From: Gammaproteobacteria bacterium
GTDB taxonomy: Bacteria; Pseudomonadota; Gammaproteobacteria; GCA-001735895
Direction of reading: 5' to 3'
Assembly: GCA_024225395.1 (NCBI GenBank)
Contig: JAAEMR010000009.1
Coordinates: 1 to 60,993, forward strand
DNA: 60,993 nucleotides
Within the stretch, counting starts at the first letter, position 1, and the number at the start of each line of letters is the position of its first letter. The notes below the pieces were generated by a model. The model did not search any database, was not told the origin of the DNA, and saw only the letters and a list, made by a program, of their open reading frames with translations. Of the stretch, positions 44,270 through 53,240 are shown piece by piece. A program made the translations under genes and the position numbers.

Positions 44270-46985
44270 CCAGATTATAAAATCTCCGTGGTGGTTGTAC
44301 CTGCTTAGTATGCTGATTTTTGCAGGGATGGGTAATATTCTTTTTGGTGGTTTGAAAGGAATGCTGGAATATAAAAAATCTTATGAAGTCGATTTGTCGA
44401 TAGATTTAAAGAACCTGCATTTTTTTACCAAAGATTATGTGAAACGGCTTGTGCAGCAGTTAACCGTCAGTGAATTGCCTGCTGAAACAGAACTGACGTC
44501 ATTTCATATTTTTACCAATGAAAAAAGTCTTGATTCTCTGGAGTCGAATCTCCCCTCCAGTGGTAAAACACAATTTAGAGAAGGTCATATAAGAGTTGAC
44601 CCTGAAGGAATGACCAGCCCTATAGAGTATAGATTTCGTGGTGGCTTGCCTCTTCACTGGTTATACAAAAAAAAATCACTCAGGGTGAAGTTGCCGGCTT
44701 TCACTACTTATCTGGGAGAGAGGCAGTTTAACCTGGTTAACCCGTCAACGATCTACACCATCCCCGACTGGATAAGTTACGAGATGGCGAAATCTGTGGG
44801 TTTGTTGACTCCTGACTTTTTTCCAGTACGTCTTTTTATTAATGATGAAACTAACGGTATTCATTTTTTTCTGAGCAGGATAGATGAATCATTTTTACGT
44901 AAAAACAGGCGCATGCCGGGCAGTATATATTCGGGAGATACTGTTTATACACCCAGTCCATTTGCTGCGGCTAATGCGACCGAGATGCGTGAGCGAGTAT
45001 TTCCGGGAAAAGAAGATAATGTTTCACTGATGTGGAAAGATCATCGTTTATGGAAAAAAAATACCTCTCGTAATGCAGAGATGAAACAGCATAGAGGGGA
45101 TATTAAAAAATTTGTAGAGATTATAAATAACCCGGACGCTGTGCAATTTATGCAGGATTATGAAGTTTATTTTGATAAGGAAAAATTTAACTTATTCTGG
45201 GGGGTTGATAGTTTACTGGGGGCTTATCACCATGACCTTTATCATAACCATAAAATTTATTTCGATCCCTATAAAGGTAAAGTAGAACCCGTAGAGTGGG
45301 ATGTCAGGTATTGGTCAATGAATGTTCCGGTGCCCGATTACCCGTTACTGAAGCAGGTTAAATTAAATCCTGTACTGGATTTTGAAAAAAACCAGGTACT
45401 TTATGAGCTTTGGAAAAAATTCTCAGTGGACGATATGATGCAAAATATTATTGAAAAAAGTGATGTTTTGATACCTGAGTTAAAGGCTGATCCATACCGG
45501 CAGCAACCCGATAAATATATTAAGTTATTCTCCAAAGATAAGGTCGTTCCTTTTAGTTTGAGTGAGTTTGATGATGCTATAGAGGTGTTAAAATTAACTT
45601 ATCAGGCCAGGCACAAAGCTGTTAAAGATATTCTGGAAAATAGTGTCGCTGCTTTTAAGCTTGAATCAACAGGCAGTAAACGGGTTGAATTGAATATAGC
45701 GGTGTCGGGTGATAGTCCAGTTGATGTCAACCCGTGGTCTCTAATTCCTCAACATTTACAATCCCGGGTAGAAATAAAGCGCGTTTACCAGGGGCTTGAG
45801 CTGTCATCAGTGACGTTGAATAACCTGCAGAGACTGTTTCCCGGAAAAACTATAAAACCGGGTAATGCTATAGGAAAAGCGGATGAATGGTCGACGCTTA
45901 CTTATGGTAAAGACCGTCTGGAGGTATCTGCGCTGCATTATCGTTTTCTGATCAAAGGAGTTGACCTGAATGATTTAAATAAGCAGCAAAACCTTCAGGC
46001 CATTAATTCAATAACGGGAAGAGTTCACCTGGTAAATCAACTGTCAACGTTGCCAGCTAATACCGAAACAAGATCGGTTCATCCCTGGGCATTTATTAAC
46101 GCACAACAAAAATTAGATGAACACATTGTGCTGTCAGGTGAAATCAATATTCTGCAGGATCGTGTTTACAGAGAAAACCAGCAAGTTAGCATTTTACCCG
46201 GTACGACTTTTAAACTGGCGAAAGGCCGTTCACTGGTGTTTTATGGCAAGGTGACGGCCAATGGAAATAGTGAACAGCCAATACGTTTTATACAGAAAGA
46301 CAAAGGAGAGTCCTGGGGGAGTATCATTATTCAGGGGGCATCAGCTTCGAGTAGTTCTTTAACGCATATTGAAGTTTCTGGTGGGTCAGTCTCAACACAG
46401 GGTTTTATAAATTATCCCGGGCAGTTAAATATCCATGATGTTAATGAATTTACAGTTGATCATTGCCGGATAAAAAATAATACCATCGGGGATGACGCTT
46501 TGCATGTTGCTTACAGTAATGGCTCAATTAATCATTGTGTGTTTGAAAATACAGCCTTCGATGCACTGGATATGGATATTGTCGATGTGACGGTAGCCAA
46601 CTCTCAATTTATTAATATTGGTAATGATGCTGTTGATTTAATGTCTTCGAATGTCGAATTATCAAACTTATCTGTATCAGGCGCTGGTGATAAGTGCTTT
46701 TCGATTGGAGAAAGTAGCGATGTCAAAATTAAAGACAGTAAACTCATTCAGTGCCAGACAGGAATAGCGGTAAAAGATGAGTCTAAGGCTTACCTGGATA
46801 ACTTACAGTTTAATGATATCGAAGGGTCAGCTATTGCGCTGTATCGTAAAAATGCCCGTTATGGTTCAGGTGGTGAAGTTAGAGGTCAGTTACTTCATGG
46901 TATTTCTGAGGCTGATATTAGTGTCGGTACTGATTCTGTAAGTCATATTTCCAGTCAGCAATTGATTTCAAAACAAGGTCAGTAG
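44259..46985 (+). CDS. CotH-kinase-like protein with C-terminal beta-helix
   Basis: A 908-residue envelope protein. One transmembrane helix near residues 12-30 anchors it. A CotH-like domain spans about 110-420, with FRGGLPLHWLYKKKSLRVK, NPSTIYTIPDWISYE and GVDSLLGAYHHDLYHNHK followed by VEPVEWDVRYW, the WD motif of the CotH active site. After about 620 a right-handed parallel beta-helix follows, with repeated short strands such as ALDMDIVDV, AVDLMSSNVEL and AIALYRK. CotH proteins phosphorylate surface proteins. ATG 44259 is chosen; GTG 44256 would add one residue. It is cotranslated with the preceding gene. Confidence 0.82.
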   Translation: MKNNQIIKSPWWLYLLSMLIFAGMGNILFGGLKGMLEYKKSYEVDLSIDLKNLHFFTKDYVKRLVQQLTVSELPAETELTSFHIFTNEKSLDSLESNLPSSGKTQFREGHIRVDPEGMTSPIEYRFRGGLPLHWLYKKKSLRVKLPAFTTYLGERQFNLVNPSTIYTIPDWISYEMAKSVGLLTPDFFPVRLFINDETNGIHFFLSRIDESFLRKNRRMPGSIYSGDTVYTPSPFAAANATEMRERVFPGKEDNVSLMWKDHRLWKKNTSRNAEMKQHRGDIKKFVEIINNPDAVQFMQDYEVYFDKEKFNLFWGVDSLLGAYHHDLYHNHKIYFDPYKGKVEPVEWDVRYWSMNVPVPDYPLLKQVKLNPVLDFEKNQVLYELWKKFSVDDMMQNIIEKSDVLIPELKADPYRQQPDKYIKLFSKDKVVPFSLSEFDDAIEVLKLTYQARHKAVKDILENSVAAFKLESTGSKRVELNIAVSGDSPVDVNPWSLIPQHLQSRVEIKRVYQGLELSSVTLNNLQRLFPGKTIKPGNAIGKADEWSTLTYGKDRLEVSALHYRFLIKGVDLNDLNKQQNLQAINSITGRVHLVNQLSTLPANTETRSVHPWAFINAQQKLDEHIVLSGEINILQDRVYRENQQVSILPGTTFKLAKGRSLVFYGKVTANGNSEQPIRFIQKDKGESWGSIIIQGASASSSSLTHIEVSGGSVSTQGFINYPGQLNIHDVNEFTVDHCRIKNNTIGDDALHVAYSNGSINHCVFENTAFDALDMDIVDVTVANSQFINIGNDAVDLMSSNVELSNLSVSGAGDKCFSIGESSDVKIKDSKLIQCQTGIAVKDESKAYLDNLQFNDIEGSAIALYRKNARYGSGGEVRGQLLHGISEADISVGTDSVSHISSQQLISKQGQ

Positions 46986-46987
46986 TA

Positions 46988-47443
46988 ATGAGTGACAACA
47001 AAAGCCTGTTAGCCGGTACCATTATTTTATCAAGTTCACTATTGTTGTGTGCAGGTTTCAGTTACTGGCTGGTCAATGAATCTGAAGCTGAGCGGGCACA
47101 AAGGTTTAACCGTGAGTATGACCTGTTGCTGTTGCAAAATAAACATCAGCAGGCCGGAGAGCTATTTATGGATGTATTGTCTGAAGGTGGTGATGCTCCG
47201 CTGGACGAAGTCTGGTTACCATTCGTGTTAATGCAGACCGATGGTTATGCAATATTGACTAACTATAGCCGGATATTAGCGGGTAATCCCGATAGAGAAG
47301 CGACCTATGAAGAAATTTCAAATCTTATAATAAATGCACCCCGGAGCTTTCATGATGAATTAAAGGGACATTACTTTGCTGCACTTATTGATATTCCACA
47401 GGTTCGTTTAGAGTGGTTGCAAAAGTATGGGTTAGTAGAATAG
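46988..47443 (+). CDS. Small membrane protein, last gene of the VTC operon
   Basis: A 151-residue protein with one transmembrane helix (about 8-28) and a soluble, helical remainder rich in Q, E and L. I do not recognise a family. It starts 2 bases after the CotH gene, so it belongs to the same unit. A bidirectional terminator follows. It might be a partner that tethers the CotH/beta-helix protein, but there is no direct sign. Confidence 0.65.
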   Translation: MSDNKSLLAGTIILSSSLLLCAGFSYWLVNESEAERAQRFNREYDLLLLQNKHQQAGELFMDVLSEGGDAPLDEVWLPFVLMQTDGYAILTNYSRILAGNPDREATYEEISNLIINAPRSFHDELKGHYFAALIDIPQVRLEWLQKYGLVE

Positions 47444-47508
47444 AAACAGTGAAGCCTTAAAGGTAGGTTGGAAGTGCTGTGAATGTCTTTAGTATTTAAA
47501 GCAGGCAT

Positions 47509-47537
47509 AAAAAAAGGCCGGTTTCCCGGCCTTTTTT
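47509..47537. terminator. Bidirectional terminator between the VTC operon and pilA
   Basis: A stem of AAGGCCGG and CCGGCCTT around a TTTC loop, flanked by an A run before and a T run after, works in both directions. It ends both the five-gene operon and pilA, which face one another. Confidence 0.9.
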
Positions 47538-47557
47538 CTAATTAAGCTATTGCTAGC

Positions 47558-48016
47558 TTAGTTACGACAGTTAGATGGTACATATTTGAAAACTGTAGCA
47601 CCTGTTGGAGTTGAGCATGCCCAGGTCACAGAACCCTGACCAACTGTAGGAGTTAACAGAACTGTTTCACCGTTGAAAGATGGGTTACCACCTAAAGTAG
47701 CGTTGTATGTAATAGTAATTACACCATTTGCGCCTACACCAACAGACGTTACAGCGTTACCCGTGATGGCAGTTGAAGCAGCAAGACCAGCACCAGCATT
47801 TGAACCAGGTAGTGAACCTGTAGAAGCATTAGTTTCTGCAACAGCTGTTTTAGCAGCACCGGCAAGTCCCAGACCTTCAGAAACTTTAGAACGGATAGTG
47901 TAATCCTGATAAGCAGGCAGTGCTACTGCAGCCAGAATACCGATGATTGCTACAACGATCATTAATTCGATCAGTGTGAAACCAGATTGTTGCTTGTTAA
48001 CTTTGATGTTCATCAT
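47558..48016 (-). CDS. pilA: PilA, major type IVa pilin
   Basis: A 152-residue prepilin. The leader ends at QQSG and mature PilA starts with [16 protein letters not shown], including the E5 residue. Alanine- and glycine-rich central loops follow, and two cysteines near the C-terminus (ACSTPTG and PSNCRN) would form the D-region disulfide. The start ATG 48016 has a GAGGAA Shine-Dalgarno. It has its own sigma-54 promoter and terminator. It is 5.9 kb away from pilB, which it would face were the VTC operon not in between. Confidence 0.96.
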   Translation of the reverse strand: MMNIKVNKQQSGFTLIELMIVVAIIGILAAVALPAYQDYTIRSKVSEGLGLAGAAKTAVAETNASTGSLPGSNAGAGLAASTAITGNAVTSVGVGANGVITITYNATLGGNPSFNGETVLLTPTVGQGSVTWACSTPTGATVFKYVPSNCRN

Positions 48017-48091
48017 AATAATTTCCTCTATTAAAAATTCAGAAAGCCGGAGCTTGATTGAAGCGGATCAGCCGATTCATGGGTTAATGTC

Positions 48092-48108
48092 TGCAGGTCT
48101 TGTGCCAA
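48092..48108 (-). promoter_or_regulatory. Sigma-54 promoter of pilA
   Basis: On the minus strand TTGGCACAAGACCTGCA has GG and GC separated by the required 10 bases. It matches the TGGCAC-N5-TTGC consensus at all but one key position (CTGC for TTGC). The leader to pilA would be about 65 bases. Confidence 0.85.
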
Positions 48109-48214
48109 CTATTGAAAAATCTTTAAATTATTATTTAAATCAACAGCTTAGATGTTTATAGGGAATTTGTTATTATTCGGGGTTTAACAAAAAAAGAGCT
48201 TTGTTTAACAATTT

Positions 48215-48250
48215 TGTCAAGTTTTGACATTATTGACATTATTGACATTT
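48215..48250 (-). promoter_or_regulatory. PilR-like upstream activator site
   Basis: Three direct copies of TTGACATT(A/T) with a 9-base period (48224, 48233, 48242) are preceded by TGTCAA, so TGTCAA-GTT-TTGACA also forms a dyad. The minus strand reads TGTCAA at each copy, close to the (C/G)TGTC boxes bound by PilR in Pseudomonas. The site is about 110-145 bases upstream of the -24 element, a normal place for an enhancer. Confidence 0.65.
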
Positions 48251-48261
48251 TTAGCAAAGGT

Positions 48262-48300
48262 GGCAGTTGGCAGTTGGCAGTTGGCAGTTGGCAGTTGGCA
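48262..48300. repeat. Heptanucleotide repeat GGCAGTT, 5.6 copies
   Basis: Perfect 7-base units run from 48262 through 48296, with a partial copy to 48300. The array sits between the pilR stop and the pilA activator site. Perfect short repeats can change length by slippage; here it would not change the spacing from enhancer to promoter. Confidence 0.9.
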
Positions 48301-48368
48301 AAAATTTTTACCGATCTGGTTTTTAAGTGTCAAGTAGTTTTTCGACGAATAACTAATAACTGATAAAG

Positions 48369-49688
48369 TTATTTAGTCAAACCCAGCTTCTGGCAGCGGT
48401 ATCTTAACTGCCTGAGGGTAATTCCCAGTTGCCTGGCGGCTGCAGACCGATTCCATTTGTTGCTGTTTAGTGCTTTTTCTAGCTCTTCGGTTTCCAGCTC
48501 TATCGTCTTATCCAGCAGGCTGACTGCATCAGTTGGTGAAGCTTCCTGTTCAGGTAAGTGTAAATCCTGTGCTTTAATAGTGTTATTGTCACTTAAGGCG
48601 CTGGCTCGTTCCAGAATGTTCTCCAGCTCTCTGACATTACCCGGGAAGGAATAAGTTGTTAGTGCTAATAAAGCCGATGGATCTAATGAGTAACTGGTAG
48701 CATTCTCCTCGGATAGCTTTTGCAAGATATGAATAGCCAGTAACTCGATATCTTCCACTCTCTCATTCAATGCAGGTACTGAAATCATAATGACATTGAT
48801 GCGATAGTATAAATCCTGTCGGAACAGTCCTTCCTTCACGAGGTCGGAGAGATTTTTATGAGAAGCACTGATGATGCGAACATCGATGCTTTCTTCAGCC
48901 TGAGAGCCTACAGGGCGGATATTTTTTTCCTGTAGCACACGCAATAATTTCACCTGCATGGCTAAAGGCAGGTCAGCAATTTCATCGAGGAACAAAGTGC
49001 CGCCCTGCGTGGCACGAAATAGACCGGGGTTATCCTGAATTGCCCCGGTAAAGCTTCCTTTGACGTGACCAAAAAACTCACTTTCCATTAATTCACCGGG
49101 AATGGCACCACAGTTGACAGCTATAAAGGGTGCTTTTGATCTTGCGCCCTGGGCATGTATTTGACGGGCTACCAGTTCTTTACCGGTTCCCGACTGACCA
49201 TTGATAAATACCGGTGCCTGACTGCGGGCAAACTTTTTAATGGTTTTAGTCAGCTCAATAATTTTCTTTGACTGACCGATGATCTGGTATCTGGAGTCTG
49301 ATTCCGGGACAGGTATGGAGCCGGAAGTTTGAATACCGTTTTCAATCAGGCTGCGTAATTTATCCAGTGAAACGGGTTTTGATACAAAATCATAAGCGCC
49401 GGCTTTCATGGCTTTGATCGCCAGTTCCATATTGCCATGTGCGGTAATGACGGCAACTGGCAAATTGGCAAAATTGTGCTGGATATATTCTACCAGAGAA
49501 ATGCCATCACCATCAGGCAGCTTCATGTCGGTTAAGCAAAAGTCGAATGTCTGGGTCTGTAGTAATTTTGTGGCTGATGTGTAATCTTCCGCACAAACAA
49601 CATCAAGACCCATTCGAATTAATGTGATTTCCAGTAATTCGCGAATATCGGGTTCATCATCTATTACTAAAACTGATTGTTTACTCAT
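48369..49688 (-). CDS. pilR: PilR, sigma-54-dependent response regulator
   Basis: A 439-residue NtrC-family activator. The receiver domain has D10/D11 and the phosphorylation D53-like residue in CLTDMKLPDGDG. The AAA+ domain has GQSGTGKE (Walker A), the sigma-54 contact GSFTGA and GTLFLDEIADLP (Walker B). A Fis-like helix-turn-helix ends the protein (AARQLGITLRQLRYR). GSFTGA is the usual PilR form. It activates pilA with sigma-54, matching the promoter found. The upstream gap to pilS is 382 bases, unusual for this pair. Confidence 0.95.
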   Translation of the reverse strand: MSKQSVLVIDDEPDIRELLEITLIRMGLDVVCAEDYTSATKLLQTQTFDFCLTDMKLPDGDGISLVEYIQHNFANLPVAVITAHGNMELAIKAMKAGAYDFVSKPVSLDKLRSLIENGIQTSGSIPVPESDSRYQIIGQSKKIIELTKTIKKFARSQAPVFINGQSGTGKELVARQIHAQGARSKAPFIAVNCGAIPGELMESEFFGHVKGSFTGAIQDNPGLFRATQGGTLFLDEIADLPLAMQVKLLRVLQEKNIRPVGSQAEESIDVRIISASHKNLSDLVKEGLFRQDLYYRINVIMISVPALNERVEDIELLAIHILQKLSEENATSYSLDPSALLALTTYSFPGNVRELENILERASALSDNNTIKAQDLHLPEQEASPTDAVSLLDKTIELETEELEKALNSNKWNRSAAARQLGITLRQLRYRCQKLGLTK

Positions 49689-49731
49689 AGTTCATTTTTT
49701 AGCTGTCTATTTGTTCAATTAAAGCAAAATC

Positions 49732-50036
49732 AAAAAATTCTCACCACCAAGACACGATGTACACGAAGGTAAAACATGACAATGAGTTACTTACCTGGTT
49801 ACCTTCAATTTGCCCATGTAGAAAAATCCTGTTAGCAGTAAGTACCTCAGAACCCTTCATTCCGATAGTTTTTAGCCGGAATCTGTTTTTTTTATAGTTA
49901 CTTTAAGGTTTGGGCGGTCTTCCAGGGTGTATTCCTGCTAAAAACATGCAGCAATGATGGTTTTCTTTTATTACCTGGTTTTTATACAGAGCCATTATCT
50001 TTAATATTATTTGTTTTCCTTGGTGGCGAATTTTTT
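49732..50036. repeat. Inverted-arm element (locus C) between pilS and pilR
   Basis: Arms AAAAAATTCTCACCACCAAG (49732-49751) and CTTGGTGGCGAATTTTTT (50019-50036) are inverted copies around roughly 270 bases with no gene. The middle of the element shows nothing I can name. The 382-base gap between pilS and pilR is made mostly of this element; the rest of the gap holds no clear promoter. Confidence 0.65.
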
Positions 50037-50070
50037 AGTGTTTGAATATTGAAACTCGTTATTGGTTGCA

Positions 50071-51666
50071 TTACTTGCACACGATAAAGCTGGTGCCACC
50101 ATATTCATTAGTTTCTACTGAAATCTTGCTATCGTTTAACTCACATAACTGACCCACAATATATAATCCAAGGCCGGTACCTTTATGGCCGGTAGTGTAA
50201 AAAGGTTCAAATATTTTGTCGAGTTCATCACTCGATATGCCCTGTCCCTGATCAGCAACTTCGATGCACATAGCATCTGGTTCTTTTTTATAAATTTTAA
50301 TAGTCACCGGTAGCTCTGCACTACCATGGATTTTAGCATTACTGCAGAGATTTGTGAGTATTCTGTTTAAGTGGCCGCTATCAAATTCCATTTGAGGGTC
50401 ATCAACTTGAATTTCCAGTTCAAAGCAATCTTTGCTTGTTTCTCCACTGAGGCAATAACCTTCGATAAAGTTATTGATCCAGTTTTTTAATTCAATGTTG
50501 TCTTTGCTGGCGACTCTTCCCCTGGATATCTGCATGATATCTTCAATGATTTCATTAATACGACTTGAATGCTGCTGAATGATTTCAGTAAGACGCTGAT
50601 CGGTTTCGGGTAGCTTTGTATTCTCTGCCAGTAATTGAGCTGCGTGAGAAATTGCGCCTAATGGATTTCTGATTTCATGTGCAATATTGGCGGTCAGTTT
50701 GCCCAGTGATGCCAGTTTTGACTGTTGCATTTTATGTTTAAGTTTAGAAACATCATCCATAAAAATCAGTGTTCCCTGATGAGATGCAGATTGCAGCTCA
50801 TGGAAACTGATTTGTATGTCATTATTGCCTTTTTCGTAAGTTAGCAAGCTGGTGGCCAGGGCCGGTGAATCCCGCCAGTCCAGTAAGGCATTAAAGATAT
50901 TGGGTAAGATAGTTTGAAGGTCAAATGGAACCTTAATACCTTTGTAGTAGCCTGAAAATCGTGCTGGAAGGATGTTTCTGGCAGTGTCATTGATATGCCT
51001 GACCTGATCATTACTATCCAGAGCTAGAACACCTGACTGCATGTTTTGCAGAATTTCAGAGTTTAACGCAGACAGATTGGCTACATCTATTTTTTGCTGT
51101 TGAATTAAGGCTTCACTGGAGCGAATGCTTCTGGTTAATGATTGAGTCACCAGGGCTGTTGCAAATAAAGCCACTCCCAACAATCCCACCTGGGTGGAAC
51201 TTGCTGTGCTGAAGATGAAATTGGTGATGTAAAGGTGTTCTCCAATTAACCCTATGGATGCTAAAGAGGCAAAAATGGTTGCGAGGGAATTTTCACCAAG
51301 AAGCCCGGTTACAGCGATGGCAATGATTAACAGTGTACCCAGACCGCTGCCAATCCCTCCGCAACTGTGCATCAATAAGATAATGGCGAGAATATCGATA
51401 TAAATTTGTACGGATATCTGGCGCTGAAAATTTCTGCGGTCAATCCAGGATGCCAGCATTAACACTAATGAGAGTAATAAATAGACAAAGCTGGTCCAGG
51501 CATACAGGCTGAGATCATGGATATTGAGAAGCGGGGAGTCAGGGAGAAAACTCTGGATAAAAAAGATAGCGGTCAGACCCACTCGGAAGATATTTATTAA
51601 ACGTAGAGAAGTCCAGTTACTGGAACGGGGCTTAAAACCGAACTTGGTATGAGCATCACTTGCCAT
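50071..51666 (-). CDS. pilS: PilS, sensor histidine kinase
   Basis: A 531-residue kinase with about six membrane helices (residues 25-185), a PAS-like domain (about 195-310) and the core. HEIRNPLG holds the phospho-histidine near 330. The ATP site has NLCSNAKIHG (N box), DQGQGIS (G1) and GTGLGLYIV (G2). PilS responds to the inner-membrane pilin pool and phosphorylates PilR. Normal length. Confidence 0.95.
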   Translation of the reverse strand: MASDAHTKFGFKPRSSNWTSLRLINIFRVGLTAIFFIQSFLPDSPLLNIHDLSLYAWTSFVYLLLSLVLMLASWIDRRNFQRQISVQIYIDILAIILLMHSCGGIGSGLGTLLIIAIAVTGLLGENSLATIFASLASIGLIGEHLYITNFIFSTASSTQVGLLGVALFATALVTQSLTRSIRSSEALIQQQKIDVANLSALNSEILQNMQSGVLALDSNDQVRHINDTARNILPARFSGYYKGIKVPFDLQTILPNIFNALLDWRDSPALATSLLTYEKGNNDIQISFHELQSASHQGTLIFMDDVSKLKHKMQQSKLASLGKLTANIAHEIRNPLGAISHAAQLLAENTKLPETDQRLTEIIQQHSSRINEIIEDIMQISRGRVASKDNIELKNWINNFIEGYCLSGETSKDCFELEIQVDDPQMEFDSGHLNRILTNLCSNAKIHGSAELPVTIKIYKKEPDAMCIEVADQGQGISSDELDKIFEPFYTTGHKGTGLGLYIVGQLCELNDSKISVETNEYGGTSFIVCK

Positions 51667-51690
51667 CTTTTTAAAATCGAACCCGGTTAC

Positions 51691-51936
51691 TCATTTCTGA
51701 TCATTGTTATTGGAATTATCAAGTTCGGCGTGTTGCTGTTTGCAATAAAATTTGTCATTCGACTGAACACCCAGAGATTTAGGTACGTGAGTCCCGCAAT
51801 AACTGCAGGCTACCATGTCTTCAACTTCTTCGGGTTTAGTTTCAGAGTCGGTTGTATCATTTTCAATAAACTGTTTTTTAATAATCCAGAATAGAAACCA
51901 GATAATCAAAAATAGTAGTAATAAGCGAAAAATCAT
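51691..51936 (-). CDS. PP0621-family small membrane zinc-ribbon protein
   Basis: An 81-residue protein with a single N-terminal transmembrane helix (about 3-20) and a C-terminal mini zinc ribbon (CSYCGTHVPKS, then FYCKQQH). The pattern fits the PP0621 family, frequently upstream of pilS, as here (24 bases). Function unknown. Confidence 0.85.
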   Translation of the reverse strand: MIFRLLLLFLIIWFLFWIIKKQFIENDTTDSETKPEEVEDMVACSYCGTHVPKSLGVQSNDKFYCKQQHAELDNSNNNDQK

Positions 51937-52070
51937 ATCGTCAGAATAATAAAGTATTTGTTGTTGAAGTTATGTTGACTAGTCTATGATTATTTTTCTG
52001 TTATAACAATAAATCCTTGGCAGGATGTCGCAACCCGAAAATCTGTTTGAACAATAAAGCTGGAACTATT

Positions 52071-53240
52071 ATGAATTTACATGAACATCAATCCAAACAA
52101 TTATTCCGTCAGTTTAAAATTCCTGTGCCTGACGGGGATGCTGCTTTTGACTCTGAGCAGGCCGTGGCCATTGCAAAACAATTAGGCGGGGATAGCTGGA
52201 TTATTAAAGCCCAGGTGCATGCCGGAGGCAGGGGGAAAGCCGGTGGCGTGAAAATCGTTCGTAGTGAAAGCGAGCTACAGCAGGTTGCTGCTGATTTTCT
52301 GGGGAAAAAACTGGTGACCCATCAAACCGATAGCGAAGGTCTACCGATAAGCCGGGTTCTGGTCGAATCCCTGTCTGACATAGATCGGGAAATTTACCTT
52401 GGTGCATTGATTGATCGTAGCAGCAGACGAATAGTCTTCATGGCATCGACAGAAGGCGGTATGGATATTGAAGAGGTTGCCGCCACTCAACCTGAGAAAA
52501 TTCTTAAGGTTCAGATTGACCCTATTGTCGGGTTACAGGGTTATCAGACTCGACAAATTGCTTTTGGTCTGGGCCTGGCCGGTGATCAGATAAAACAGTT
52601 AGCGATGATCATGAACAGTCTGTATCAGATTTTTACCCGACACGATGTCAGCCTGATCGAAATCAATCCTTTAATTGTCACCCAGCAGGGACAGTTGATG
52701 GCACTTGATGCAAAAGTGGGAATTGACGACAACGCGCTATACCGTCAAAAAGCACTGGTCGAACTACGTGATAAAACTCAGGAAGATGCACGGGAACTGG
52801 AAGCCGACGAACATGGTTTAAACTATGTGCCGCTGGATGGCAACATTGGTTGTATGGTGAATGGAGCCGGGTTAGCCATGGCCACCATGGATGAAATCAA
52901 GTTACAGGGTGGCGATCCTGCGAATTTTCTCGATGTGGGGGGCGGGACGACTGCAGAAAAAGTTGCAGAAGCCTTTAAGTTAATACTGTCAGATGACAAG
53001 GTGAAAGCTATTTTAGTCAATATATTCGGTGGAATTGTACGTTGTGATTTAATTGCTGACGGCATTATTCGTGCAGTGAAAGAGGTGGGCGTGACTATTC
53101 CTGTCATTGTCCGATTGGAAGGTACGAATGTCGATCAGGGTAAGGCACTGTTGGCACAAAGCGATGTGGATATTATTTCGGCTGAAGACCTGGAGGATGG
53201 CGCTAAAAAAGCCGTTGCAGCAATTGGAGGTCAATCATGA
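52071..53240 (+). CDS. sucC: SucC, succinyl-CoA synthetase beta subunit
   Basis: Couples succinyl-CoA cleavage to ADP or GDP phosphorylation in the TCA cycle. The 389-residue ATP-grasp protein starts with [11 protein letters not shown] and holds the glycine-rich [16 protein letters not shown] near 46 and the C-terminal [10 protein letters not shown] with the NTP/CoA contact residues. I chose ATG 52071, the family's normal start; ATG-like upstream codons from 52017 would add 18 residues not seen in relatives. It overlaps sucD by 4 bases. The gene pair stands apart from other TCA genes. Confidence 0.97.
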   Translation: MNLHEHQSKQLFRQFKIPVPDGDAAFDSEQAVAIAKQLGGDSWIIKAQVHAGGRGKAGGVKIVRSESELQQVAADFLGKKLVTHQTDSEGLPISRVLVESLSDIDREIYLGALIDRSSRRIVFMASTEGGMDIEEVAATQPEKILKVQIDPIVGLQGYQTRQIAFGLGLAGDQIKQLAMIMNSLYQIFTRHDVSLIEINPLIVTQQGQLMALDAKVGIDDNALYRQKALVELRDKTQEDARELEADEHGLNYVPLDGNIGCMVNGAGLAMATMDEIKLQGGDPANFLDVGGGTTAEKVAEAFKLILSDDKVKAILVNIFGGIVRCDLIADGIIRAVKEVGVTIPVIVRLEGTNVDQGKALLAQSDVDIISAEDLEDGAKKAVAAIGGQS

